DNA from: Gammaproteobacteria bacterium
GTDB taxonomy: Bacteria > Pseudomonadota > Gammaproteobacteria > Pseudomonadales > Azotimanducaceae
Reading direction: 5' to 3'
DNA: 64,000 bases
Assembly (NCBI GenBank): GCA_009843635.1
Contig: VYDB01000123.1
Span: 20,769 to 84,768, forward strand
Shown: positions 38,220 through 46,474 of the stretch, piece after piece
Position numbering within the stretch: position 1 is the first letter of the stretch
How the letters are laid out: every line of letters begins with the position of its first letter
The notes under the pieces: model-generated
The model's database searches: none
What the model saw: the letters and a program-made list of their open reading frames with translations, nothing else
What the model was told of the DNA's origin: nothing
Program-made: the position numbers and the translations under genes

Positions 38220-39979
38220 GCAGAGACCTTCCGAGTGAAGGCAGTTCGGGTGCTGAGCAGGAACTGTGGGTTTTCGGCGTCGTCGCCGTCTTCGAATGGC
38301 AACCGGGCAATTTGGGATGCGCGTCGATGTTTCCCGAAAATGACGTGCAACCACGCATCGAGTAGGGAGTTGTACTTGGCGTTGAAACGATTCCTACGGC
38401 GATGCTGCATGAAGTCCCGAGCGTCTTTGCGGGCTCGGGGTGGCCATATCCATATCTCTGGATGGGCATGCATCCAGAATCGGTCGTTCGCCTGACTGAT
38501 AGAAATTCGAAGCGCCTCGGCCCATCTGACCTCTTCTTTCTCAGGACGTTCGGATGTGGGAGTCGCCAGTACTCCAGGCACCACTCCGCTGCTGTCGCCA
38601 ACCACAGCAGAGAGGCGCTTAAGGTCCGAGCGAGACGCCGCGTGTGGATTGGCGATAAGGTAGGTGGATGGCCCACGCATGCGCGTCAGTAGTGGCCGAT
38701 CGCGGACGAGCGAAAGCGCGAGCGCTTGCTCCAAGAAACCCTTGATGTGATAGTTCCCTTTAGAGCGCAGGTCAGTGGGCACACGGGCTGTGGCGATAGA
38801 CTGCAGATCCTTGCCGAACACCTCGCGAATTCGGTGGCGGGTTCCCCAAGCCAAAACGGCCTCACCCTTGGTTAGAATGAGACGGCCCTTGGATTCGATC
38901 ATGGCTTGGCGAAGCTCGTCCCAATCCTTGGATGCAGCGAAAGTTAGTGCTTGGCAACTCTCAGGCATGGACAGGATTGGGAGGTTCGCAAGCCTTACCA
39001 GTGGTCCTTGCTGAGGGGGAGTGGGAAGGGGGATGTTAACGGTCACCAAGTTGGACTTGCGTACTTTGGCATCCAAGTCGGCTGGCTTGTCTTGGACGTT
39101 ACGCCACAAGTGAAGCATGAAGGCGTCGTAGGTCTGGACCTCAACCACCACTGCCGTCACCCCTTTGGACACGGCTGCGTCCATCAAGTGTTGGACTGCT
39201 GTAGGAATGTCAGAGCCTTTCATGGACGTCCAGTAGAGTCCGTGTGGGAACGGATTGGAAGTATCCAGTGCTCGGTGGAATAGCTGCATGACACTCTCAT
39301 CGCGACCGCTGTATCCAGATACGACGAACCCAAAGCGATTGGCGGCGTTGACGAGGCAGGAGGAGAGCTCTTCGTTTTGGTGTTCCAGATCTTGAGCGAG
39401 GTTCTTTAGGCTGTCGTAGCGGAAGTCCCCGTGAAGCTTGCAGTACATCGGGAAGTCTTCGTCATTGAGGGCGGTATTCGCAGCGCGGGCACCTTCAAGG
39501 TGGTACACGGGAAGTGGCTGATTGCCCATCCCTGCAACAGCCTTCTCCACAACGGTGTCGAAGTTGGTCGTGAAAGCTATCCGGGTCAGCCCTGCGGCGA
39601 TAAGGGCACCGAACACCCTGTTTCCAACGGAAAGAGAGACGCGTTTCTCGGCTAGCTGCGCACTGATGTACTGCCGCTGTCGTTCCCGGTCGGAACCGAA
39701 TATACGTTCAAAATAGGTTGTGTATTCACTGTCCTCCCAAGGAGCCGGGAAACCGCGAGAGTCGAAATAGGCCTGGATGCGCTGCCTGACTACGTCGTTC
39801 TGGAGATCCTGCCGAGAAATGTCCTGATTCTCCTCCCGACAATAGTGCCGCCATTTCAGATCCCAGATAAGGTCGGCCGCGCTTGGAAGGCCTGCCGAGC
39901 GCGAGGCGCCAGCACCAAGGAACCACGCGAAGCTCTCCGGTCGGTCGCAGAGGCGAGCCACTAGGTCGGTTTGGTTCAT
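38216..39979 (-). CDS. SIR2-APAZ effector of a SPARSA system
   Basis: 587 residues. The N-terminal SIR2 domain shows [18 protein letters not shown] (residues 17-34), [12 protein letters not shown] (136-147) and the catalytic-type histidine H183 in [12 protein letters not shown], with [13 protein letters not shown] at 219-231. The C-terminal half (about residue 310 on) lacks similarity to SIR2 and fits the APAZ module, which replaces the N and PAZ parts of long Argonautes. In characterised systems the SIR2-APAZ/Ago complex depletes NAD+ when a guide finds invading DNA, killing or arresting the cell. Confidence 0.9.
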   Translation of the reverse strand: MNQTDLVARLCDRPESFAWFLGAGASRSAGLPSAADLIWDLKWRHYCREENQDISRQDLQNDVVRQRIQAYFDSRGFPAPWEDSEYTTYFERIFGSDRERQRQYISAQLAEKRVSLSVGNRVFGALIAAGLTRIAFTTNFDTVVEKAVAGMGNQPLPVYHLEGARAANTALNDEDFPMYCKLHGDFRYDSLKNLAQDLEHQNEELSSCLVNAANRFGFVVSGYSGRDESVMQLFHRALDTSNPFPHGLYWTSMKGSDIPTAVQHLMDAAVSKGVTAVVVEVQTYDAFMLHLWRNVQDKPADLDAKVRKSNLVTVNIPLPTPPQQGPLVRLANLPILSMPESCQALTFAASKDWDELRQAMIESKGRLILTKGEAVLAWGTRHRIREVFGKDLQSIATARVPTDLRSKGNYHIKGFLEQALALSLVRDRPLLTRMRGPSTYLIANPHAASRSDLKRLSAVVGDSSGVVPGVLATPTSERPEKEEVRWAEALRISISQANDRFWMHAHPEIWIWPPRARKDARDFMQHRRRNRFNAKYNSLLDAWLHVIFGKHRRASQIARLPFEDGDDAENPQFLLSTRTAFTRKVSA

Positions 39980-40122
39980 GGTTGCCTAGCCACTTGACAG
40001 CGCAGGAGACGCTTGCGGATCAGTGGGCGCAACATAGCTCAGGATCGGTGAAGAAGTGGCCCTGACGCCGCCACGGCCAAGACTGCTCCTTGGGAGTTCA
40101 TAAAGCGTGCGATCATGCCGAT

Positions 40123-40605
40123 TTAGGAGGCTGCCAAGCCCAGCATTGCGAGCAGGAGCCCAACGCCCTCTTTCGTACATGCTTGGGGAATCCACTCTTT
40201 GAGCACCTTCCTGAGCAGGCTAGGGGTTGCCCTATCGATTTCCTTATTGATGTCCTCCACTTGGGTCGGGGTGATCTGAATGCCGATGGAGTTCTGATTG
40301 AGCTGAAGGTTCTCTACCGTCCCCGTGATTACCACCCTAGCCTCCCCGGAAGACAGGATTGGGTCGTCACTCGCATCGCTGGTCAACGCAATGTGCTGAT
40401 CGGCAATATCTCTCACGGCGGCATTGAGTGAGGGGTAGCCCTTGTCCACATCAATGCCATTGACTAGGGACGCTAGTATTGGCGCACTATCGCCCATTGT
40501 ATGATGGAAAATAGCAATGCGTTCGCCGACGGGCGAAACGATCCATCCCCCGCTCTTCTCGCCATATTGAATCTCGTACCCCTTGTATCCAGCCACCGAA
40601 GACAC
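40123..40605 (-). CDS. Unknown protein upstream of the SPARSA pair
   Basis: 160 residues, not recognised. The N-terminal half, YKGYEIQYGEKSGGWIVSPVG then GYPSLNAAVRDIADQHI, looks like a small beta-sheet domain; the middle TGTVENLQLNQNSIGIQITPTQVED is Asn/Gln-rich, and the C-terminus (GVGLLLAMLGLAAS) is short and hydrophobic, possibly membrane-touching. The GTG at 40605 is the longest start; the GTG at 40596 has AAGG at a better distance and may be the true one. It is the first gene of the island behind a promoter at 40628-40657 and ends 143 bases before the SIR2-APAZ start. Confidence 0.6.
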   Translation of the reverse strand: MSSVAGYKGYEIQYGEKSGGWIVSPVGERIAIFHHTMGDSAPILASLVNGIDVDKGYPSLNAAVRDIADQHIALTSDASDDPILSSGEARVVITGTVENLQLNQNSIGIQITPTQVEDINKEIDRATPSLLRKVLKEWIPQACTKEGVGLLLAMLGLAAS

Positions 40606-40627
40606 CTTGCTGCGCGAAAAAAAGCCG

Positions 40628-40657
40628 ATCCTAGGTGCTTGTCCGGTAAGGCGTCAA
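40628..40657 (-). promoter_or_regulatory. Probable sigma-70 promoter of the defence island
   Basis: On the minus strand TTGACG (40652-40657) and TAGGAT (40628-40633) are 18 bases apart. Transcription would begin about 40621, some 16 bases before the first start codon of the unknown protein. It may serve the SPARSA genes too, since no convincing promoter was seen in the 143-base gap. Confidence 0.5.
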
Positions 40658-40790
40658 TGGCATTGGTTGGCTAACAACAAAGCGAGACGCCGTGACCTGC
40701 GATCTCGCCCCCCCACAAGAGACAATGTAATCTCCAGATGCCTTATAGACTCCATCATGCTTCTGCCGATTTAGCACCACCGAACTGCCG

Positions 40791-41741
40791 TCAATTCCCC
40801 TTCTTCCGCTCCAAAGCGCTTCTGACCAACGCATCAAGCAACTCCGGAAACTCCCACCCATCCGCCCGCGCTCCGTCCGGGTACAGGCTGGTCGGCGTCA
40901 TTCCCGGCAGGGAGTTGACTTCCAGCAGATGTATCCCCTCGTCGTCGCTGACGATGAAGTCGGCCCTTGATAAGTCCCGCAATCCCAACGCCTGGTGGGC
41001 AGCGATGGCGATGCGCTGCAGCTCGGCGTTGACGGCGGCGGGCAGCGGGGCGGGGATGACGTGCTCGCTGGCCCCGGCCTGGTAGCGGTTCACGGCGTCG
41101 TACCACTCGCCTGGCGCAGTGCGGATTTCGATCACCGGGAAGGCATGGGGCGCTTGGCCGTGCAGGTCGAGCACGCCGACCGTGATCTCGCGCCCGGTGA
41201 TGAAGGGTTCGGCGATGACGCTGCCTAGCTTCAAACCTTCGGCCACGGCAGCGGCAATCTCGCTGACCTCGGGCAGCCGGGCGATGCCGATGGCGCTGCC
41301 CTGGCCAGATGGCTTGATGACCACTTGATCGCCTAGGACGTCGATAATGCGCGCCGCGGCGTCCTCGGCGGCGATTCCTGGGAAAAGGACCACATCATCG
41401 GCCACCGGCAACCCGGCGCGACGGAATAGGGCCTTGGCGCAGATCTTGTCCATCGCCGCCGCGCTGGCGGCCACGCCGCCGCCCACATAGGGCAACTGCA
41501 GGATGTCGAGCAGTCCCTGCACGGTGCCATCCTCGCCGGGGGGGCCGTGCAGGGCGGGGAAGACCACGTCCGGGCGGACCTCGGCCAGGGTTGCCGGGGC
41601 ATCCCGGTCCACCTCCAAGCAGGTAACGCGGTGCCCGGCGGCTTCGAGGCCAGCGGCCACTTGGCTGGCGGACACCCGGGAAATCTCCGCCTCCAGCGAC
41701 TGGCCGCCTTGCAGCACGATCACATCGCAGGCGCTGGTCAT
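40791..41741 (-). CDS. ddl: D-alanine--D-alanine ligase
   Basis: 316 residues. ATP-grasp signatures are in order: ALHGPPGEDGTVQGLLDIL, YVGGGVAASAAAMDK, VVIKPSGQGSAIGI, and the metal-binding end VNSLPGMTPTSLYP with the preceding Glu. It joins two D-alanines for peptidoglycan precursors in the cytosol. The expected mur/fts cluster is absent; instead it is the last gene of an operon, its ATG overlapping the stop of the S9 peptidase by four bases. About 180 bases of non-coding DNA separate it from the defence island. Confidence 0.93.
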   Translation of the reverse strand: MTSACDVIVLQGGQSLEAEISRVSASQVAAGLEAAGHRVTCLEVDRDAPATLAEVRPDVVFPALHGPPGEDGTVQGLLDILQLPYVGGGVAASAAAMDKICAKALFRRAGLPVADDVVLFPGIAAEDAAARIIDVLGDQVVIKPSGQGSAIGIARLPEVSEIAAAVAEGLKLGSVIAEPFITGREITVGVLDLHGQAPHAFPVIEIRTAPGEWYDAVNRYQAGASEHVIPAPLPAAVNAELQRIAIAAHQALGLRDLSRADFIVSDDEGIHLLEVNSLPGMTPTSLYPDGARADGWEFPELLDALVRSALERKKGN

Positions 41742-43627
41742 AGGTTCTCCACCTCGATGTCCGGAAGCCCCTCCGCCACGGGCAGGCCGAAGACGCGGCA
41801 GAAGAAGGCGTATTCCGCGCCGATGCTGTGGGCGATGTTGGCGCCGTCGCGAAAGCCGTGCCCCTCGCCGGGGTATTCGAGGTAGGCGACGGGCAGGCCC
41901 TTGGCACGCAGCGCCGCGACCATGGCCTGGGCTTGGTTGGGCGGCACGATGCGGTCCTCCGCGCCTTGAAAGAAGATCACCGGGCAGTTCAGGCCGTCGA
42001 GGTGGTTGATGGGCGAACGCTCCCTGAGCGCTTCGTCCGAACCGAGCAGCGCGTCGAGGTAGCGGGACTCGAACTTGTGGGTGTCACGGGCCAAGGCGGT
42101 GAGGTCGCCGATGCCGTAGTGGCTGGCGCCGGCCCGAAACACGTTGCCTGCGGTGAGGGCGCGCAGCACGGTGTAGCCCCCCGCGCTGCCGCCGCGGATG
42201 GCGGCGCGGGCCGGGTCCGCCTCGCCTTGGGCGGCGAGGTGATAGACCGCGTCCTCGCAATCACTTAGGTCCAGTTCGCCCCAGCGGCCGTTCAAGGCCT
42301 CCCGGTAGGCGCGCCCGTAACCCGCGCTGCCCCGGTAATCCACGTCCACCACCAGCCAGCCACGGCTGGTGTAGAACTGCACGAGCAGCTTGAGCGCGGG
42401 CGATGCCGCCCCGGTCGGTCCGCCGTGGCAGAGCGTCAGCAGGGGGGGCTTTTCGCTGCCGCTTGAGTGATCGGGATTGTGGGGCCGGTAGAGGTAGGCG
42501 TAGGCCTGCTCGCCGTCCCGCGTAGGGTAGGCGATGCGCTCCGGTGCGATGAAGTAGGTCGGGTTCACTTCGGGTGGCGGTGGCTCAGCCACCGTGGTTG
42601 TATCGCCGCTGCCCGGGTTCAGGCGTACGAATTCGGTGGGCCGGTCGCTGTGGGCGGCGAGCAAGTAGATGTCGTTCTCGTGAACTGAGAGCTGCCCGCA
42701 GCCCGCGGTGTCTTCCAGCAGGGGGCTGGCAAAGCCGCTTTGGCAATCGATCAACACCAAGTCCTGCCCACCTTGGCCGTGTCGGCAGGCGGCGATGAAA
42801 CGTTCGTTCAGGCAAGCGTAGCTGCGCTGCCCGAATTGCCAAGGCGGGCCGCCGTAGTCCGCGTCGTCGGCCAGCACCGACCCGTCCCCGGACTCGTCCA
42901 GCCGATGGAGGTTCCAATAGCCGCTGCGGTCGCTGATGTAGAGGACGGCACCGTCCGGCGCCCAACTCGGCTGCATGACCGATTCCCGGGCACCGCCGGC
43001 GATCACGGCGGCCTCGCCGATGACGTCCCCGTCGAGGCGGCAGCGCAGCAGTTGGGTGCCGTCCCAGGGCATGTTCGGATGGTCCCAGGCGATGAACAGC
43101 AATTCGTCGCCGTCCGCCGACACCCGGGGCGCGGCGTAGAAGTCGTGGCCCTGGTGCAGCAAGGCGACACGGCCGTCGTCGATGTGGATGGCGGCGAGAG
43201 CATTCTCCGGCTCGCCGTCGCCGTGAATCTCGGTGACGGCAATCAGGCGGCGGCGGGCGGCATCGAAGCAAAAGTCCGCGTAGCGCACGCTGGACGGGGA
43301 GTCGGTGACCGGGCTGATGCCGCCGTCCGTGGCGATCCGATGGACGTTCTGGCCCCGGTCGTTGACGAAGAAAACGCCGCTGTCGGTGGGCAGGTAGGCG
43401 CCGCCGCCGTATTCATGGACGCGGCTCCTCACGCTGTAAGGGTTCGGCGTGAGCTCCACAGCCTGCTTTCCGACCAGTTTGAACAGGGTGACGCGACCCC
43501 CTTCCGCGGGGCGCGACTCCAGCCAGTAGGCGGCGCCGCCGCTGACCTGCGGATCGCCGATGCCGACCGCTGCCTCGGCCACGAGGCGGGGCGTGATCGG
43601 CGAAGGCCAGGTGCCGTAAGCCGTCAC
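41738..43627 (-). CDS. S9 family (prolyl oligopeptidase-type) peptidase
   Basis: 629 residues. The N-terminal two-thirds show beta-propeller repeats with VHEYGGGAYL and WAPDGAVLYISDRSGYWNL. The C-terminal alpha/beta hydrolase has the nucleophile serine in IRGGSAGGYTVLRAL, an Asp in QGAEDRIVPPNQAQ and the His in YPGEGHGFRDG, a complete triad. It resembles dipeptidyl- or acylaminoacyl-peptidases that degrade oligopeptides. No signal peptide is seen, so it is likely cytosolic. It overlaps ddl downstream and the GNAT gene upstream by four bases each. Confidence 0.9.
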   Translation of the reverse strand: MTAYGTWPSPITPRLVAEAAVGIGDPQVSGGAAYWLESRPAEGGRVTLFKLVGKQAVELTPNPYSVRSRVHEYGGGAYLPTDSGVFFVNDRGQNVHRIATDGGISPVTDSPSSVRYADFCFDAARRRLIAVTEIHGDGEPENALAAIHIDDGRVALLHQGHDFYAAPRVSADGDELLFIAWDHPNMPWDGTQLLRCRLDGDVIGEAAVIAGGARESVMQPSWAPDGAVLYISDRSGYWNLHRLDESGDGSVLADDADYGGPPWQFGQRSYACLNERFIAACRHGQGGQDLVLIDCQSGFASPLLEDTAGCGQLSVHENDIYLLAAHSDRPTEFVRLNPGSGDTTTVAEPPPPEVNPTYFIAPERIAYPTRDGEQAYAYLYRPHNPDHSSGSEKPPLLTLCHGGPTGAASPALKLLVQFYTSRGWLVVDVDYRGSAGYGRAYREALNGRWGELDLSDCEDAVYHLAAQGEADPARAAIRGGSAGGYTVLRALTAGNVFRAGASHYGIGDLTALARDTHKFESRYLDALLGSDEALRERSPINHLDGLNCPVIFFQGAEDRIVPPNQAQAMVAALRAKGLPVAYLEYPGEGHGFRDGANIAHSIGAEYAFFCRVFGLPVAEGLPDIEVENL

Positions 43628-44175
43628 AACGGCGGACGCAGGCCGTGGCGCCGGTCGAGCCAGGCCCAGCGCTCATGGTCCCGCCAAGCGCCGGCAATGA
43701 ACAGGTAGTCTGGTGAGACGCCCTCCCGTTTGAAGCCGCAACGCCTCACCAAGGCGATGGATCGTTCGTTGCGCGGCTGTATGTTGGCCTCCAAACGGTG
43801 CAGGCCCAGTTTTTCGACTGCCCACGTAATGACCTGTTCAAGCCCCTCCTGCATGTAGCCGCGTCCCGCGTAAGGTTGGGCGGCATAATAGCCGAGGGAG
43901 GCGCTGAGAAAAGAGCCGCGCACGATGTTGTTGATGTTGAAGCAACCCACGATCGCTTCGGTTTCCTTCTCGATGACCAACAGGCCCACGTGGTCGTCCT
44001 GCTCCAAGCGCTTGAGGTAGCGGCTGAAGGCTTCGCGGGTGGTGGGCGGGTGGATCCAAGGCTCGTGCAACGACGCGCTGCGACGCATGACGGTGATGAA
44101 CTCATCCCGGTCCCGGCGGTTAACCGGGCGCAGATAGACTCGCTGCGGCCTAGGCTCGGCCCTAGCTTCAGCCAT
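43624..44175 (-). CDS. GNAT N-acetyltransferase, RimJ/RimL-like
   Basis: 183 residues. The acetyl-CoA fold is clear: VYLRPVNRRDRDEF at the start, VIEKETEAIVGCFNINNI, GYYAAQPYAGRGYMQEGLEQVI with the Q/R-x-x-G-x-G/A loop, and HRLEANIQPRNERSIALVRRCGF. This is the pattern of enzymes acetylating N-termini of ribosomal proteins S5 or L12 or similar targets. The ATG at 44175 is preferred to the TTG at 44193, and overlaps the small membrane protein gene by eight bases. Confidence 0.88.
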   Translation of the reverse strand: MAEARAEPRPQRVYLRPVNRRDRDEFITVMRRSASLHEPWIHPPTTREAFSRYLKRLEQDDHVGLLVIEKETEAIVGCFNINNIVRGSFLSASLGYYAAQPYAGRGYMQEGLEQVITWAVEKLGLHRLEANIQPRNERSIALVRRCGFKREGVSPDYLFIAGAWRDHERWAWLDRRHGLRPPL

Positions 44176-44383
44176 CGTCCCGGCGCTGCTCAAGCAGGAT
44201 GATCTCGCCCAAAGCCGGTGGGATCATGGCGATGCCGACGATCAGTAGGTACAGCGGATGCAGGCCATCGTCGAGCCGCCACATGCCGGTGAAGGCGAAG
44301 CTCAAGTCGTGCCAAAGCATCAGCCCCGCAGTGGTCAGGCCAAAGCCTGCCGCGAGCAGCAGGAACCATCCCAAGTGCTTCAT
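44168..44383 (-). CDS. Small two-helix membrane protein
   Basis: 71 residues. Two hydrophobic segments are visible: HLGWFLLLAAGFGLTTAGLM and PLYLLIVGIAMIPPALGEII, joined by an acidic loop (RLDDGLH) and followed by a charged tail. It is probably an inner-membrane protein. It is too short for a family assignment. It overlaps the GNAT gene and follows the C39-like peptidase by 25 bases, in the same operon. Confidence 0.6.
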   Translation of the reverse strand: MKHLGWFLLLAAGFGLTTAGLMLWHDLSFAFTGMWRLDDGLHPLYLLIVGIAMIPPALGEIILLEQRRDDG

Positions 44384-44408
44384 CGCGCTCTCCAGCCCCT
44401 CCCTCCCG

Positions 44409-45353
44409 CTATGGCGCTGGCATGATGTACGCCGCTCCCCGGCGGCGCAGCCACGCCCGGCTGAAGGCTTCGAAATCGTAGCGGCGCGGCACGCCCGCCG
44501 CTTCGCCTGCCGCCGGGTCGTTGACCAGCACAGCATCGCCGTCAACGCCGTAACAGGTTACCAAGTGGCCCGCGGTCTTGGAAAGCGGCGCCCCGGGCAG
44601 TTCGCCGGTGGCGAAGTCGATGCTGGCGACGATCGGCAGACCGGCGCGCAGCACTTGGATGGCTGGCTCCCAGGCAGGCAGCGCCTCCACCGCCCCGAGC
44701 CGGCCATAGCTGGCGGCGCAGCGGACGGCCATCGGCCAGCAGCCGTAGGATTGGGTGCGTTGGTCGAAGCACCGCTCCACCACCTCGAGCCAGTCAATGC
44801 CTGCGTCCGCCGCCTTGAGGGTCATCGCCAAAGCGGTAGGCGAGCAGATTCGTTGTTGAATGGCCTTGGGTCCCTGCATCTGGCTGATGGCGGGAGGCTG
44901 CGCCGCGACCGCCCGCGTGGCTGCGGGAGGCTGCGGGCACATTTCCAGGGGACGCACCGAGACGGCCAGCAAATGGCGCGCCGGTGGTTCAGCCTGCCGA
45001 AGGGTGAAGCGCAGGCGGCTGGCGGGCAGGTCGGCTTCGGTATGAAAGCAGTCGATGTGGGTGCTGATTGGCCCACTTGCCGGTCGGCGAGCCCGACGCC
45101 GACCGGAAGGGGGCGGCGAAGGCACAGCCTGCAAAGTCCAGCGGTCATCGGCGGTGTGCAGCGTCACCTGATAGGTGCATTCCCTTAGGTCCGTGGACAG
45201 GCTCGGCACGATGATGTGAGCGGCGGGGCAGGGCGGCAAGGCCAGCTCGCACCATGCGCCGTCGGCCGCCGCCTGCCACGGCAAAGCGGTGGCCGTGGCC
45301 AAGGGGTACTTGGCAGCGCTGGCCCGGTCGCCGTGGCGGTATGATGCAAGCAT
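44409..45353 (-). CDS. C39-like papain-fold peptidase
   Basis: 314 residues. The N-terminal half is variable with a Pro/Arg-rich linker. The C-terminal half has the C39_2 triad order: C170 in QQRICSPTALAMTL, H263 in AGHLVTCYGVDGD and D279 in VLVNDPAAG. It could process peptides, but no leader peptide or ABC exporter is near. No clear signal peptide was found. It heads the operon to ddl. Its start codon at 45353-45351 overlaps the divergent glutaredoxin start (CATG); a later start would shorten only the variable part. Confidence 0.8.
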   Translation of the reverse strand: MLASYRHGDRASAAKYPLATATALPWQAAADGAWCELALPPCPAAHIIVPSLSTDLRECTYQVTLHTADDRWTLQAVPSPPPSGRRRARRPASGPISTHIDCFHTEADLPASRLRFTLRQAEPPARHLLAVSVRPLEMCPQPPAATRAVAAQPPAISQMQGPKAIQQRICSPTALAMTLKAADAGIDWLEVVERCFDQRTQSYGCWPMAVRCAASYGRLGAVEALPAWEPAIQVLRAGLPIVASIDFATGELPGAPLSKTAGHLVTCYGVDGDAVLVNDPAAGEAAGVPRRYDFEAFSRAWLRRRGAAYIMPAP

Positions 45354-45585
45354 GGAGTTGGTTCTTTACTCGACCGGCGGCTGCACCCGATGCGAGCAGG
45401 CGCTGGACATGCTGCTGAGTATGCCAGAACTCAGCGGCTTGGCCTTGCGGGTGGTGGATGTGGCCACCGAGGATGAGTTGCTGCAGCGCTACGGCGAACG
45501 CATCCCAGTGCTTCGCTTCGCGGGCCGGGAAATCGACCCGCCCCTCGATCGGGATGCCGTCATGGGTCTGTTGACCCCTCGCTGA
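45352..45585 (+). CDS. Glutaredoxin-family protein (DUF836-like)
   Basis: 77 residues. The thioredoxin-fold start LVLYSTGGCTRCEQALDML has a CxxC redox pair with Thr-Arg between the cysteines, and RIPVLRFAGREI carries the conserved cis-Pro. It should be a small cytosolic thiol-disulfide protein. Its ATG overlaps the start codon of the divergent C39-like gene, leaving no intergenic space, and its 3' end overlaps the tatD 3' end by 26 bases on the other strand. Confidence 0.8.
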   Translation: MELVLYSTGGCTRCEQALDMLLSMPELSGLALRVVDVATEDELLQRYGERIPVLRFAGREIDPPLDRDAVMGLLTPR

Positions 45586-46474
45586 GGCCGAACAGACGCT
45601 TGGCGTTGGCCGCGGTTTGGCGGGCCAGCTCCGATGCGGGCATGTCCAGAAGTTCCGCGATGGCGCCGGCGATGAAGGGCAGCAGGCAGGGTTCGTTGCG
45701 CCGCTTGTCTGCGGTTGGGCTGGCTGCCCCATGGGGCAGCAGAAAGGGCGCATCGGTTTCGATCAACAGGCGATCAACGGGAATTTGCGGGATCAGGCCG
45801 CGCAGGCGCTCACCGCGCCGGCGGTCGCAGACCCAGCCGGTAACGCCGATATGAAAGCCTGCCGCCAGGTAGCGCCGCAGATCCGCTTCATCGCCGGTGA
45901 AACAGTGGATCACCACGCCGTTGAGTTGCCCGGCATGTTTAATCAGGGCGTCGTACACCGCGCCGCCGCTGTCCCGGTCGTGGACGAACAGCGGCAGGCC
46001 GAGTTCGGCGGCGAGCAGGATCTGGGCGTCGAACACGGCACGCTGATCGGCCGGCGGCGAGAAGTTGCGGTAGAAGTCGAGCCCGGCCTCGCCGATGGCG
46101 CAGACTATTTTTCTTGATCGCGGGGCAGGGCTTTCGCCTGAGTCGACTCTTGCGCCCGGCGACCGCCCACTCTTCGGTCTGGGGCATCGCCACGTTTGCT
46201 CTTGGCCGGCCAATGCCCGCAGATGCGCCACCCAGTCCCCGCCCTCGGCCAGCGTCTTGGCGGCGGCGTGCGGATGCACGCCGACCGTGCAGGAGAGATC
46301 CGCATGGCCCCGGCACAGATCGATGGCGGCTGCCGAATCCGCCACGTTGGTGGCGGTCACCATCATGTGGCTGAGCCCGGCGCCCCTGGCGCGGGCGAGC
46401 ACGGCGTCGAGGTCGTCGCGGAACTGCCCATTGAGCAGGTTGGCGCCGATGTCAACCAGTTCAAGGTTGCTCAT
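45560..46474 (-). CDS. tatD: TatD-family metal-dependent hydrolase with insertion
   Basis: 304 residues, about 35 longer than usual TatD proteins. The TIM-barrel metal site is intact: VDIGANLL in place of the usual HxH start, GVHPHAA, VCAIGEAGLDFYRN, LFVHDRDSG, VIHCFTGDEADLR and LIETDAPFLLP. Such enzymes are 3'-5' DNA exonucleases or related phosphoesterases. Residues about 91-122 (Arg, Pro and Ser-rich) are extra and correspond to a palindromic stretch of DNA. The start overlaps the slt stop by four bases. TatD against the YcfH/YjjV relatives cannot be separated. Confidence 0.85.
   Translation of the reverse strand: MSNLELVDIGANLLNGQFRDDLDAVLARARGAGLSHMMVTATNVADSAAAIDLCRGHADLSCTVGVHPHAAAKTLAEGGDWVAHLRALAGQEQTWRCPRPKSGRSPGARVDSGESPAPRSRKIVCAIGEAGLDFYRNFSPPADQRAVFDAQILLAAELGLPLFVHDRDSGGAVYDALIKHAGQLNGVVIHCFTGDEADLRRYLAAGFHIGVTGWVCDRRRGERLRGLIPQIPVDRLLIETDAPFLLPHGAASPTADKRRNEPCLLPFIAGAIAELLDMPASELARQTAANAKRLFGLSEGSTDP
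46109..46204 (-). repeat. In-frame palindromic insertion in tatD
   Basis: About 96 bases encode residues absent from typical TatD proteins. The core holds GAGTCGACTC within a longer imperfect inverted repeat flanked by GGGC and GCCC (about 46128-46160). It recalls protein-coding palindromic elements known in Rickettsia, though no second copy was seen in the window. The boundaries are approximate. Confidence 0.4.

Larger units (their letters stand above)
25484..40605 (-). other. Defence island: SPARSA plus composite type I restriction-modification locus
   Basis: All genes between the DUF1643 gene and ddl lie on the minus strand and are defence-related or unknown. In transcription order they are an unknown 160-residue protein, SIR2-APAZ, short Argonaute, hsdM, DUF262/DUF1524 nuclease, hsdS, darT, darG, DUF433, hsdR, a uracil-glycosylase-like protein and a small unknown protein. 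By eye the DNA is less GC-rich than the flanks, especially about 36.7-40.7 kb, which suggests acquisition. No integrase, tRNA or flanking direct repeat was found at the edges. Confidence 0.75.

Noticed and set aside
25432..40790. Attachment sites, integrase or tRNA at the edges of the defence island
   Set aside because: Compared both edges by eye and saw no direct repeat, tRNA or recombinase; the island may have entered by homologous exchange.
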